Source: Paenibacillus sp. YN15 (GTDB lineage Bacteria > Bacillota > Bacilli > Paenibacillales > NBRC-103111). Taken from it: a stretch of 64,000 nt of DNA. The stretch covers positions 62,001-126,000 of the forward strand of contig NZ_QMFA01000008.1 of the NCBI RefSeq assembly GCF_003285005.1, in the 5' to 3' direction. A program made the translations under genes and the position numbers. Each line of letters opens with the position of its first letter. Positions within the stretch are counted from its first letter, which is position 1. The notes under the pieces were generated by a model. The model saw only the letters and a list, made by a program, of their open reading frames with translations. It did no database searches and was not told the origin of the DNA. This document shows, in pieces, positions 53,227-61,958 of the stretch.

Positions 53227-53415
53227 ATGGACAGGATAAGCATGCTGGTTAGGCGCCGCGGAGCATTAATTAGAATCAGAAACTGCTTGGATCGAAGAGC
53301 TTCTTTGCAGACTGAGGCGGGACATGCCTATTTATCTTGCTTGGCCTTACTGGTTATGACAGAAATACAGATTACAGAAAAAGAAAAAGCTGCCCACAAG
53401 GGAGCAGCAAGATAA
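53227..53415 (+). CDS. Small conserved cassette protein, type 2 (cassette B)
   Basis: A 62-residue helical protein, MDRISMLVRRRGALIRIRNC ... LQTEAGHAYLSCLALLVMTE; homologous to the protein at 31279. Basic N-terminal helix and a less polar second helix. GAGGGA precedes ATG 53227. Lies 95 bp before radC, as in cassette A. Confidence 0.74.
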   Translation: MDRISMLVRRRGALIRIRNCLDRRASLQTEAGHAYLSCLALLVMTEIQITEKEKAAHKGAAR

Positions 53416-53510
53416 ATCACCTAATATAATTCTAATCTAATCATGCGCATTTCACAAGGGGAGGCCACTGAGCCTCCTTCTTCATTTTATGAATAGATGG
53501 AGGATTTCCT

Positions 53511-54113
53511 ATGAGCGATAATAGCCTGTTTAAATCCATTCTTGCGGACACAATACACGAATCTGCGAACAGCTATTTAATTAAAGAATTAACCGACCAA
53601 TTTCAATCCCCACAGCAATTATGGCATGCAACAGAGCAAGAGCTTATGAAGGTTAAAGGAATCGGCAAAGCAAAAAGCCGCCAAATCATTGCAGCTGTTC
53701 AACTGGCGAAGTTAATACTTGTACCAAGAGCAGAGCAAGCCGTAATCCGTTCCCCGCGGGACATATTCGAGCTTATGCGCTTTGAAATCGGTATGGAGAA
53801 CAAGGAATTCTTCTATATCCTACTTCTGGACACAAAAAATAAGGTTATTTCCAAAGAGCTAATCTCCATCGGTTCACTTAATGCGACCATCGTTCATCCA
53901 AGGGAGGTATTCAACGCGGCAATACGACAGTCGGCGGCAAGCATTCTTTGCGTCCACAATCATCCTTCAGGTGATCCTACCCCATCTCAGGAGGACATCC
54001 AACTAACAAATCGACTTGCTGAAGCTGGGAAAATCGTTGGGATAGAGCTTCTTGATCATCTCGTAATAAGTGGATCAGACTATGTATCGCTGAAAGAAAA
54101 AGGGTTAATATGA
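53511..54113 (+). CDS. radC: RadC-like JAB/MPN protein (cassette B)
   Basis: A full-length 200-residue RadC: N-terminal UPF0758 part with a helix-hairpin-helix (MKVKGIGKAKSRQIIAAVQL, about 45-64), then the JAB domain with the JAMM motif HNHPSGDPTPSQED (about 149-162). Despite the name, a role in repair is doubtful; RadC genes mark mobile elements. Paralogue of the truncated gene at 30532, same relative position. Confidence 0.9.
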   Translation: MSDNSLFKSILADTIHESANSYLIKELTDQFQSPQQLWHATEQELMKVKGIGKAKSRQIIAAVQLAKLILVPRAEQAVIRSPRDIFELMRFEIGMENKEFFYILLLDTKNKVISKELISIGSLNATIVHPREVFNAAIRQSAASILCVHNHPSGDPTPSQEDIQLTNRLAEAGKIVGIELLDHLVISGSDYVSLKEKGLI

Positions 54114-54401
54114 GGTATTATTTTGGCTAAATACCAGGCAGGGGTTGACTGATATTACATGCTCGTTACTTCTACTTAAAGGATTGGCATTAGTCGGCTC
54201 TAAATGTAGGCAGCCTTCGGCCTACGTAACCAGCTCGCTGCGCTCGCAAGTTACTAATGTCATCCGCATCATTCGCAGTACTCCCATCACAAAAAAATGG
54301 AGGTCATTCCCTTGGAAATCTCGAATGCAGCAGCAATTGGTTGTGTTGGTTGGTAGATTCAAGAGAAGTTGAGAAAGTGTGCCTTAAGAATTAACATTTT
54401 G

Positions 54402-54432
54402 AGAGAGCCAGCCGTTTCAGTTGGCTCTTCTC
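54402..54432 (+). terminator. Terminator downstream of cassette B
   Basis: AGAGCCA / TGGCTCTTCTCT stem with T-rich tail. Confidence 0.65.
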
Positions 54433-54511
54433 TATTGTCCCCCTGAAAACTCACTACGCTGCTTTCCCCAAAACCTTGCTTTTTATAATTCCCCCCGCTC
54501 ACTCTACTAAC

Positions 54512-55033
54512 TCATTGAACTGCATCCCATAATTCAGGGTCATCGTTAAGTTCTTTTTTCCAATAGGCCCTTTGTTCCTCAATTTCTTTAATAGAATACT
54601 CTTCCTCAAGGTTAAACCTATCCAGCAGTTCCCCCTCGCAGAACCACATTTCGTAAAGGTAGGTCTCGAACTCTTTCCAGCGGTTCTTCATGATTCGCCT
54701 TTCTCCCCGTTCAATAAGGCTAATTGTAGATGCTGGTAGACGAACGATCTTACCAAGCTGTTCCTGAGTCAGATTGTCATGTATTCTTTTTAATTTTACC
54801 TGCTGGTGCAAGGGAAGCTGATCTGGAGCAATCATCAAATCCCTTCTAGCGTTATAAATGCTCATGACATTATTGGGATCATGAATATAATCGCTGCGAA
54901 AACCAAAATCCTTATAATAATCCAAATCAGGTACGTACATAGGCATCAACCCTTTGAAGAATAAGTGGGTTCCTCCCCCGAGAACCTCAACTTTCTCCCT
55001 TAACATAACCATTACATTCAAATAAAGCAACAA
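54512..55033 (-). CDS. XRE-type helix-turn-helix protein
   Basis: Up to 173 residues; the HTH lies in the middle (LTQEQLGKIVRLPASTISLI, followed by ERGERRIMKNRWKEFE). Start uncertain: ATG 55033, an inner ATG at 55006, or ATG 54946 (MPMYVPDLDYYKDFGF) with AAAGGG just upstream; the last is the shortest start that keeps the natural-looking N-terminus. The acidic C-terminus (EEEYSIKEIEEQRAYWKKEL) is amphipathic. Single gene, target unknown. Confidence 0.7.
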   Translation of the reverse strand: MLLYLNVMVMLREKVEVLGGGTHLFFKGLMPMYVPDLDYYKDFGFRSDYIHDPNNVMSIYNARRDLMIAPDQLPLHQQVKLKRIHDNLTQEQLGKIVRLPASTISLIERGERRIMKNRWKEFETYLYEMWFCEGELLDRFNLEEEYSIKEIEEQRAYWKKELNDDPELWDAVQ

Positions 55034-55265
55034 ATATTGACTAAATAAATAACTAAATTTTCATCCTTTTTACTACCTCAATACACATGTATAAAGCACT
55101 TAAAGACCCTCACCCCTTACCCTTCCTGAGGTTCATGTACTAATCATGCTTTTCCAGGAAAACAACCGATTCGGGTTACTCCCTGAGGGATAAGGCATAC
55201 ACTAGCTGCGTTACAAGATGGTATAGAATTGAATGGCATGGGTTACCTCTCATTTGTGACTGCTT

Positions 55266-56502
55266 TTATTTCCAGGCAAATTCGGGATGTTGTTGCTTTA
55301 ATGCATACAACTCCTTAAGCCTCAATATGAAGAAATCTTGAATGGCATCGATTTGATCACCAGCAGAGAGGAAGTCGAGAAGGCTTTTCTCATGATAAAT
55401 CATCGCCCATGAAGTGCTATCATCCAAATCCTGCGATTCCCAACCATTGTTCGTATCAACAAATGCCCTCATGATTTTGATCAAATCTACACGGTCTGGG
55501 CATCTGGGATTCACTTGAAACAATACCGATACTAAGGGATATTCATTGAGCCTGTCGATTAATTCGACGGTCATGTGGATAAGCCTCAAATCACCTCTAA
55601 AATTAGCTTGATTAATCGATTTCAAAAGGGAAAAACGGTTTATTTGCATCCATTTTAGGCTTGAAAATAGAGTTTTCCACAGCCACTAGAATTAATCGAC
55701 AGCCTCATTCATTATCCGTCATATAAAAACCGAAGTTGACCTCGGTTAAGTTAGCCTGTGCATTTAACTTCATGTATCGGTTATGCTTTTTAAGTTGGTC
55801 AAATCGGTTTGTCCAGCCAGTCGATCGATTAAAAAGAGTTGTTACAATTTCTTCAACTCTTCCCTCCAGGCAAGCATCCATCATACGTACTAACCGTTCC
55901 ATGTGCTGAATGGCATAGATATCCTGTGGCACGAAACGTCTGCTATCGTTCAATTGTATCTCCTCCATATATTCAAGAAACAAGTTAACAAGTTCGCTTC
56001 TATGGTCTTTAAGCCAGTTGTATATCTGGAACCATCTAATCTGATGAAATGAGGTGTTCGCACCGCTGCTGATAATGTCTTTCTTCTGCTTGGGATCGTG
56101 TAGCTTCGTTATGTAGATAAGATGGGTTTGGCAGCCATCTAGCTCATAACTCCGCAGATGATCAGCATATCTTTTTAACTGTATGTTCCCTTCACCTGTA
56201 CCCAGCTTATTTTCGATAAACAAAACATGTGGATTCCCATTATCTGAGAAACGGATCATCATATCAGGCCTGCTATCCGTATGATGATCTTCCTGCTTTG
56301 CATACGTCTTCTGAGTAGTAATCTCGCGGATACTAAGCTGACTCAACTTGATTTCGGAATAGGTATTCATAAAATCGTGTAATAGCCCTTCCTTGCTAAG
56401 CACCTCTGCAAATATTTCAGTAAGATAGTCTTCCTGCTGATTTCTATCCGAGTTGCAAAGCAAATGGTAAAGACGTTTAAACAATGAATTCACCCCAAAC
56501 AA
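55266..56502 (-). pseudogene. PD-(D/E)XK nuclease family protein, split by frameshifts
   Basis: The first 265 codons (56502-55705) carry the nuclease core: SRPDMMIRF, HVLFIENKLGTGEGNIQLKR, YADHL, matching the PDDEXK_4-type fold (D and ENK). The frame ends TDNE-stop. The following 127 codons in another frame (55649-55266) read LIDRLNEYPLVSVLF, GWESQDLDDSTSWAMIYHEK and LLDFLSAGDQIDAIQDFFIL, which is the C-terminal domain of the same family. Between them, RLSINSSG (third frame) and LWKTLFSSLKW link up. Two frameshifts make one gene of about 410 residues. The nuclease half may still be made. Confidence 0.55.
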
Positions 56503-56680
56503 AATTTTAGTGTCAAAGCCACTATCATCGACCGCTCATTCACCGACAAATCAAGTGGCTCTTTACAAAATAAGCATTGCTGGTTAGAAGAATTGAGTAT
56601 GAATACATATCCTGATCAGATTCAATTGCACAGTAATCCGAAAACCCATAGGAGTTATCTCCTTCTCGAATGTAAGAATG

Positions 56681-57778
56681 TTATATCATGCCTTTGTCAT
56701 CCATGATTTTAATAATTAGATCAATAGCCCTTACAATCGCCGCCTGTAACTTTTTATGCTCTTTCAGTTCATCAAGCACTTGCTTCATTAGTACTCCGCC
56801 ATCATTCCATTTCTCATCAAAGTCACAATCATCATCCAACCATTCATAGGCGTCTGGATCATACTCGTAATCATCCAGTTCTTCATCGATGTCCAAATCT
56901 TTAGTCAACCATGCATACTCTGGATCGCCCTCGTCATCCTCATTATCCTTGTGAATCTTTACCAAATCTTCTTTTGTACCCTCAGGTGAAAATACTTTTG
57001 GTTCCTCATCTAAAGAAGTTCGGAGCTTCTCCCTTCGAAGAACATCTTCTTGTACGATTTCATCATCCTGGTTTATGGTGATCGCCAATCCGATTTCACG
57101 AAGGTAAATGAAGATTTCAAAAAAAGCATTCCTTGCTGTCTCCCTTGACTCGAAATATGCAGACCACTTACCTAATTCATCAGATAAAATTTGGCCGCCA
57201 CCCAGATCAATGATACGTTGAACATCATCCAACAGCATGTGGTATAGGAGTCTGATGAGCGGGGACCCCTTCTCTTCATCTAAATCCAGACGAACAAACT
57301 CTTCCTCTACCATCAAAGAGCGAACCAATACGAGAAACTCCTTATCGGTTATACGTCTTTCAAGTACATTGACCAGCACCTGATAATCAAACCTTTTCAA
57401 ATACCTGGTAATGGAACCCTCGCTGATGTAAAACGCGCCTAACGCTTCCTTGTAGCTCTCATTCCTGTCCAGGCTGATGTGGAAAAGGCTAATGTAGTTT
57501 TCAATGGTTTTGGTGACTGCATATGTGACAGTGGCATGCTCAGTAGATACATTAACATGCCTTAATCTTGCCTTAGGTGGCTTTGGTATAGGTTTAAAAT
57601 CCCCTTCAATCAGTGACTTTGCCAGCCGTTTGAGAGGCGTCTTCAAACGAAGAATCTCGTTTAATTCATTGCGTTTCCTATAAAACTTGTTTTCGGCCAA
57701 GCGTTCAGCCGCATTCCTTAAATTCTGTGCGTTTGCTGTCAGCAAGATAAATGCAGATTCATTCTTCGTCTTTTCCAT
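56681..57778 (-). CDS. Reverse-transcriptase-like protein lacking the YxDD box (tentative)
   Basis: A 365-residue protein. Residues 60-240 follow the order of an RT palm/fingers domain: KARLRHVNVSTEHATVTYAV (RT1/2), NESYKEALGAFY, then YLKRFDYQVLVNVLERRITD and KEFLVLVRSLM (motif A helix region), KGSPLIRLLYHMLLDDVQRI (as PQGSPLSPLLANIYL), KWSAYFESRETARNAFFEIF where YADD would be, and LREIGLAITIN (gL.ln). The catalytic YxDD is therefore absent. The C-terminal third is very acidic (DDYEYDPDAYEWLDDDCDFD) then helical. ATG 57778 follows AGGAGTG. Preceded by a structured leader. Fold assignment is by eye and unproven. Confidence 0.5.
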   Translation of the reverse strand: MEKTKNESAFILLTANAQNLRNAAERLAENKFYRKRNELNEILRLKTPLKRLAKSLIEGDFKPIPKPPKARLRHVNVSTEHATVTYAVTKTIENYISLFHISLDRNESYKEALGAFYISEGSITRYLKRFDYQVLVNVLERRITDKEFLVLVRSLMVEEEFVRLDLDEEKGSPLIRLLYHMLLDDVQRIIDLGGGQILSDELGKWSAYFESRETARNAFFEIFIYLREIGLAITINQDDEIVQEDVLRREKLRTSLDEEPKVFSPEGTKEDLVKIHKDNEDDEGDPEYAWLTKDLDIDEELDDYEYDPDAYEWLDDDCDFDEKWNDGGVLMKQVLDELKEHKKLQAAIVRAIDLIIKIMDDKGMI

Positions 57779-58012
57779 GAGAATCACTCCTATAGGATAA
57801 ATAGCGAAAGGACAGACCCGCAGGCCTGTCCGTTTGTAAACGACATGGGCGCGGGAAAGAATGGAACATTTTCTCAAGGGTTCCATGGCCTTAATCCTAC
57901 GCACATATCCTACTATCCATATAGGGCCTCATGCCCTAATCTATCCTACACTAATCATTTTACGCCCACCGCTACAAGCGGTCATCCATTTCGCTGGAGC
58001 ATTACGCTCTTA
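57779..58012 (-). ncRNA. Structured leader of the RT-like gene, candidate noncoding RNA
   Basis: From the inferred start point near 58012 to the RT-like ATG there are five stem-loops (plus coordinates): GAGC/GCTC 57997-58009, CCGC/GCGG 57969-57981, TAGGGC/GCCCTA 57922-57938, ATGGAAC/GTTCCAT 57861-57886, GGACAG/CTGTCC 57810-57831. ATCCTAC occurs three times (57894, 57907, 57943). No convincing protein is encoded. This could be a regulatory leader or a guide/template RNA. Confidence 0.5.
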
Positions 58013-58018
58013 ATATGA

Positions 58019-58047
58019 AGAATACAGTATAGGTCAAAGAAAGTCAA
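58019..58047 (-). promoter_or_regulatory. Minus-strand promoter of the leader and RT-like gene
   Basis: TTGACT (58042-58047), 17-bp spacer, TATTCT (58019-58024) on the minus strand. Confidence 0.65.
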
Positions 58048-58270
58048 GGTCTAGAAAATGGCCTGAAATTCACTAAATTATAGAAACTAAAGCAGCATAA
58101 TACTAAAGGATGAAGCATGCTAAGATGTTCTCAGATTTTTCTTGACATATCTCACAGTAGGCGTTAAAGGTATAGCAACAGCAATAAATAGACGCCCAAA
58201 CAGCTCTAACTATGTGAGTTGCAGGCTGGCCATCATTTCAAAGGGTGGCTGAGACAGAAAGGTGACATTC

Positions 58271-58864
58271 ATGATGCAAAATCAGAAACCAGAAGACATT
58301 GACTTCATTAATGAGATATTCTTGCACCCAACCACCCAGGAAGTAAACAAGATGGTTATACGAAGGCTCATATTTGAGTTACGTACCTCCTATCATGATT
58401 CAAAGGACCTTCAGCAAGAAGCATATCTCGAATCCATAAGGATCGTCAGGACCTTCTTCAAGGAGCATAGCACTTCCCTGATTGGGGATGAATGGGAGCG
58501 TTATTACTATGCAGCCCTGTATAGGAATCTTAAGCATCGTTACTTACTTAAATATATGGGATACAAATATGATAGAAATGCTCAAAAGGGGCATAAATAC
58601 AACCGCCTAAAAACCATTCATAAGAAGAAAGAAGAGGCCATAGTGAGCAAGGGAGAACTGATGGAGGAAGCATGGGAGGCAGTTGAGACTATTCGGCTAG
58701 TAAACCCTCTCCACTCAGAGGTCTTAATTATGAAGTATGAGGATTACTCAGAAATGGAGATAGCAGCAAAATTGGATATCTCGTTGGACAGCGTCAAGAA
58801 TTATACACGGCGAAGTAGAGCAGCCGCAAGGAAATGGCGTGACGATCAAGCAGAAGTAAGCTAA
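58271..58864 (+). CDS. Sigma-70 family RNA polymerase sigma factor
   Basis: A 197-residue ECF-like sigma factor. A sigma-2-type region lies at about 40-90 (SKDLQQEAYLESIRIVRTFF, YYAALYRNLKHRYL), then a basic linker and sigma-4 HTH SEMEIAAKLDISLDSVKNYT (about 160-179) with RRSRAAARK. ATG 58271 follows AAAGGTGAC. Divergent from the RT-like gene, 220 bp away. Looks like phage or element sigma factors; no anti-sigma gene is next to it, so it may control transcription of element genes. Confidence 0.82.
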   Translation: MMQNQKPEDIDFINEIFLHPTTQEVNKMVIRRLIFELRTSYHDSKDLQQEAYLESIRIVRTFFKEHSTSLIGDEWERYYYAALYRNLKHRYLLKYMGYKYDRNAQKGHKYNRLKTIHKKKEEAIVSKGELMEEAWEAVETIRLVNPLHSEVLIMKYEDYSEMEIAAKLDISLDSVKNYTRRSRAAARKWRDDQAEVS

Positions 58865-59044
58865 GAATTTATGCGGTCATCTGACACTTTTCTGCCATTA
58901 TGCAAGTTAATATATGTATAAGGGTAAAAATAGAAGAGATTAGAATACACCTGATACTGTCGAATAAAGCAGACAGTATCGCTGTCAATCTGGGTTTTAA
59001 AAGGAGAAGGAATAACCCATCATCCGAACCGTATCTGCGGTAGC
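58865..59044. other. Gap with a 9-bp inverted repeat
   Basis: GATACTGTC (58953-58961) and GACAGTATC (58972-58980) form a perfect hairpin with a 10-base loop and no T-run, about 90 bp after the sigma gene. It may be a weak terminator or operator. Confidence 0.4.
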
Positions 59045-59870
59045 ACAACGTTAAAATCCCCGACTCCTCTTAGGAGGGGATGCCCGCAAGCATTCTATCC
59101 CCCGCGGAGCGTGATTGATCCCCTGCTGTACCCTATGGATGAAGGCTGCTGGTCCTTATTCTCACGCATCCAATGAATGGAAAAGGGATAGGTCTGTTCG
59201 CTGCCACTCCCCGCTTTTCTCCATTTTTATTTCCGAACTTATTCATGAATCCGACATCTGCTCGTCAAGACTCGCAGATTCTGTGGCTTTAATCTAATGT
59301 AGTCTGTTTGTATGAATCCCGTGCGCAAGGCTGAATGTATCCAGGGATGTTGTCGCACATCTGGCTCCAACATCCAACATATCGGACTCGAACCAGCGTT
59401 ACGGATGAAATTCATATTCTTTATTCAAAACCAATCTGTAGCTGACGCAGTAACGGTCCATTGTACCCTTAAGCGCGATAATTATAATTGAATGGCGGTT
59501 AGTAGTGCTCATCTCGGTAATCTCATTTTTCTTTTGCCCTCATCTCTCTCATGGATGAGGAGGTACACTGCATCCGTTCGCAGTGCTTCTCTTTTAAGAA
59601 ACGTCACTGATTATAGAGATTGCATGGTCCAGCTACTATCAATATGCATCCATGGAATATTGGGCCGCCGCGGTTTCGAGCATCCATTGTACTGAATCAG
59701 ATATGACGCTGGCGGCTACGTCGAGAAGGTAGCGTTCTTCAGGCGTTTGGGGCCAATTCATCTAGAACAGACCACCCCACCGCCCCTGAGGGGCCCGTTA
59801 AGGCGCTGCCTTAACAATCCACACTCGGCGTGGCCGTCCCCAGCCAATGGGCTGGGGGATGGGAAAGTGT
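59045..59870. mobile_element. Candidate IS200/IS605-like remnant (hairpin ends, no intact gene)
   Basis: Left: CCCCGACTCCTCTTAGGAGG hairpin near 59058-59080. Right: a cluster of stems at about 59779-59860, GTTAAGG/CCTTAAC, then CCCCAGCC AAT GGGCTGGGG. Hairpins at both ends and strings of stems in the right end are typical of IS200/IS605 elements and their guide RNA. Between them (about 700 bp) I see no transposase or TnpB motifs, only frames full of stops. Confidence 0.3.
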
Positions 59871-59887
59871 CGGAGATATGAACCGCT

Positions 59888-59923
59888 AGTCAAGGCTAAA
59901 ATGAACGCTCCGCGGCCTTGACT
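59888..59923. repeat. Inverted repeat AGTCAAGGC / GCCTTGACT
   Basis: Nine-base perfect arms, 18-base spacer. A near-identical motif occurs at 29857-29897, next to cassette A. Confidence 0.5.
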
Positions 59924-59954
59924 GGCTTACTTTATAGTAATTCAGAGAACTACT

Positions 59955-60533
59955 TTATAAAAGATTTAGAGAAGGACTACCATTCCACCCGCGGCCATGT
60001 CTTGGGTTGCTCCCTTTCTTGGTAAGATCCCCAACATGATAAAGATTACAACCCTGAAGGAGCTTATATAATTGCTTTTTACGCTCCTTTAAGACAGTTG
60101 AATCCACACCATTACAATCCCCATGAGCGACGATTACATAGTCGACATTCTTGCATATCTTAGCAATCCATCTATCGTTCACGGCATGATTAAGTTCAGC
60201 ATTCTCCTTTCCCCTGAGACCTCGTGGATGGGGGTCAGCATATGACCACAGGTTTAGACAGTAGATTTTATCAAAGGTTTTTTGTTTATTCTCATTGCAC
60301 CAACATAGTACCTTACCAATAGTGGGATCGGGACTCCAATCTAGTTTAGTGGCATTCTTCCAATCTGTACTTGATCCATTCATCTGAATGATGGCTACAC
60401 TCATGCCGTTTCTTGGTACGATAGATTCGAACTTCAATACATATCTGTGCTTTCCAACTGTATAACTGTAGTCATCTGGTTTGATTCTTATAAGTCTATA
60501 ATACTCTTTGGATCTCGCCGAATTTGATTTCAT
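59955..60533 (-). CDS. DUF1643 family protein
   Basis: A 192-residue protein. DUF1643 hallmarks: LDWSPDPTIGKVLCWC (as NPS.AD...D.T), KIYCLNLWSYADPHPRGLRG, VDYVIVAHGDCNG and LYHVGDLTKKGSNPRHGRGW. ATG 60533 follows AGGAGTGAGC. DUF1643 is common on phages and mobile elements and has a nucleotide-binding-like fold; its activity is not established. It is the second gene after 60547-60798, whose stop lies 13 bp upstream of its start. Confidence 0.75.
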   Translation of the reverse strand: MKSNSARSKEYYRLIRIKPDDYSYTVGKHRYVLKFESIVPRNGMSVAIIQMNGSSTDWKNATKLDWSPDPTIGKVLCWCNENKQKTFDKIYCLNLWSYADPHPRGLRGKENAELNHAVNDRWIAKICKNVDYVIVAHGDCNGVDSTVLKERKKQLYKLLQGCNLYHVGDLTKKGSNPRHGRGWNGSPSLNLL

Positions 60534-60546
60534 TAATTGCTCACTC

Positions 60547-60798
60547 CTATAAATTGATGAGCTTGTATACACCATTACCTAGAGCTTCATAATCATTATA
60601 TGTAACAGCATGATGTTTCTTGGCATTACTACAGCACCTAGAAGTGAGATGAGTACTGATAGTCGATTCAGCATAGGTCGTATTGTTTCTCTCCATATAC
60701 TCAATAGCTTCCTTAATCGTAAAACGATTATCTCCCTTGGCATAAATTATCGATCTTGTTGCAATCAGTAACTCATCTCTGCAAGTTACTTTCCTCAT
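60547..60798 (-). CDS. Small HTH-like protein
   Basis: An 83-residue protein from ATG 60798 (GGAG nine bases upstream): TCRDELLIATRSIIYAKGDN, RFTIKEAIEYMERNNTTYAE, STISTHLTSRCCSNAKKHHA, then GNGVYKLINL. This order of helices with a final hydrophobic strand fits a winged helix (DUF7669-like), as found fused to or near restriction genes. It is 13 bp ahead of the DUF1643 gene, likely one operon. Confidence 0.6.
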   Translation of the reverse strand: MRKVTCRDELLIATRSIIYAKGDNRFTIKEAIEYMERNNTTYAESTISTHLTSRCCSNAKKHHAVTYNDYEALGNGVYKLINL

Positions 60799-60974
60799 CT
60801 CGGACCACTCCAATTTTATTTTCCTCATTTTACCATGCACCTTAGTTTTCTGAATAGTACGTGACTATTGTGAGTGAGTCTTTGATTAGAGTAAATGTCT
60901 ATTTCATTTCCGCATTCAACATCCATTGTTTTCAAATATTAGGCGAGCTACAATCGGTTCAAGAGGTGAAAACA

Positions 60975-61958
60975 ATGTTGAAAGAGGAACTGATTGAACG
61001 AGTTCGGGAGCACAGAATATCAATAAGCAGCAATATGATTGAGCGGTATGTTGAATATGGTCTTATCGCAGGAGATCGTGTTAGTTTAGGGTTCTACCAG
61101 GGTGTCGTTACCCACTACGCTGAGCGGACAATTGACGCTATTATCTTAATTGACAAGCTAAAGGCTAATAGGATTTGTAAACACCAGAAGGACTTCATTT
61201 TCATCCTTTATTGGAAGGGATATCCCGTACAATGGAACAAGCTAAAGGCTCGGCTTATTGAATTTCATAATCGGATTATGAACACACTTGATGAAGTTGC
61301 AGGATATACTGCTCATCCTGACTACCCAGAGGTCATTGATGATATCGCAATAGACGAGGCAAAAAAGGCGCCAAAAACAATCGGGCGGCCTTCAAAAAAG
61401 TTTGAAGAAAAGCAAAGAATCAAGGCACAGGAAAATGCTAAGCGGTTAATACTTATAAGCAAGTTTATCTCTGATATTATTTTGAAGGGAACCATATCCC
61501 AGGAAGTCTTTAGCCTCTTCACTCAACAATCCAATGTAGAATTGGAACCCTCAGCCGATACGATCCTTAAGTCTACAAATGCATGGCTGCAACAAATGTT
61601 GTGGAAGAATGCGGTTAGACACTCCGTTGAACTGGACTATCAAGAAGCGTATGAACTCATACAATTGCTTAAGAATTATTGGTCGGACCTTGAAACCCAT
61701 TTTAGCAGCGTATATGACATTCCCTTCTTCGGTAACAACATTAAAAGCTTAGAGGATTACTTTCATATAAAGTTCTCTACAGACAAGCCATCGTTCTACA
61801 GATATGTACTGCTTGTTCTAATCAGTGGCGGTTTTCGTCAACAGCTCATTCAGTTCTTGTCTGAGCCTATAACTAGAGAGAAGTGGAATCAAATTATCGC
61901 TTCCCTGCCCTCTCTCCTTGCTCATTCTACGGGAGAGGAGGTGAATATCCATGAGTAA
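60975..61958 (+). CDS. Unrecognised protein with MerR-like N-terminus
   Basis: A 327-residue protein. Start MLKEELIERVREHRISISSN (MIERYVEYGLIAGDRV follows) resembles the winged-helix of MerR regulators. Middle: YWKGYPVQWNKLKARLIEFH and a Lys-rich segment (IGRPSKKFEEKQRIKAQENA, an AT-hook-like IGRPSKK). C-terminus helical, ending in SLPSLLAHSTGEEVNIHE. ATG 60975 follows AGAGGTG. Probably DNA binding, of plasmid or phage type. Its end overlaps the next short gene by 8 bp. Confidence 0.6.
   Translation: MLKEELIERVREHRISISSNMIERYVEYGLIAGDRVSLGFYQGVVTHYAERTIDAIILIDKLKANRICKHQKDFIFILYWKGYPVQWNKLKARLIEFHNRIMNTLDEVAGYTAHPDYPEVIDDIAIDEAKKAPKTIGRPSKKFEEKQRIKAQENAKRLILISKFISDIILKGTISQEVFSLFTQQSNVELEPSADTILKSTNAWLQQMLWKNAVRHSVELDYQEAYELIQLLKNYWSDLETHFSSVYDIPFFGNNIKSLEDYFHIKFSTDKPSFYRYVLLVLISGGFRQQLIQFLSEPITREKWNQIIASLPSLLAHSTGEEVNIHE

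Noticed and set aside
54145-54372. 75-codon plus frame after radC
   Set aside because: No ribosome site, crosses a GC hairpin and has no recognisable motif.
57894-57949. Three ATCCTAC repeats considered as a mini CRISPR
   Set aside because: Repeats are only 7 bp and spacers are unequal (6 and 29 bp); no cas genes.
59115-59695. Two plus frames of 60 and 67 codons
   Set aside because: No ribosome sites and no protein-like pattern; lie inside the hairpin-bounded remnant.
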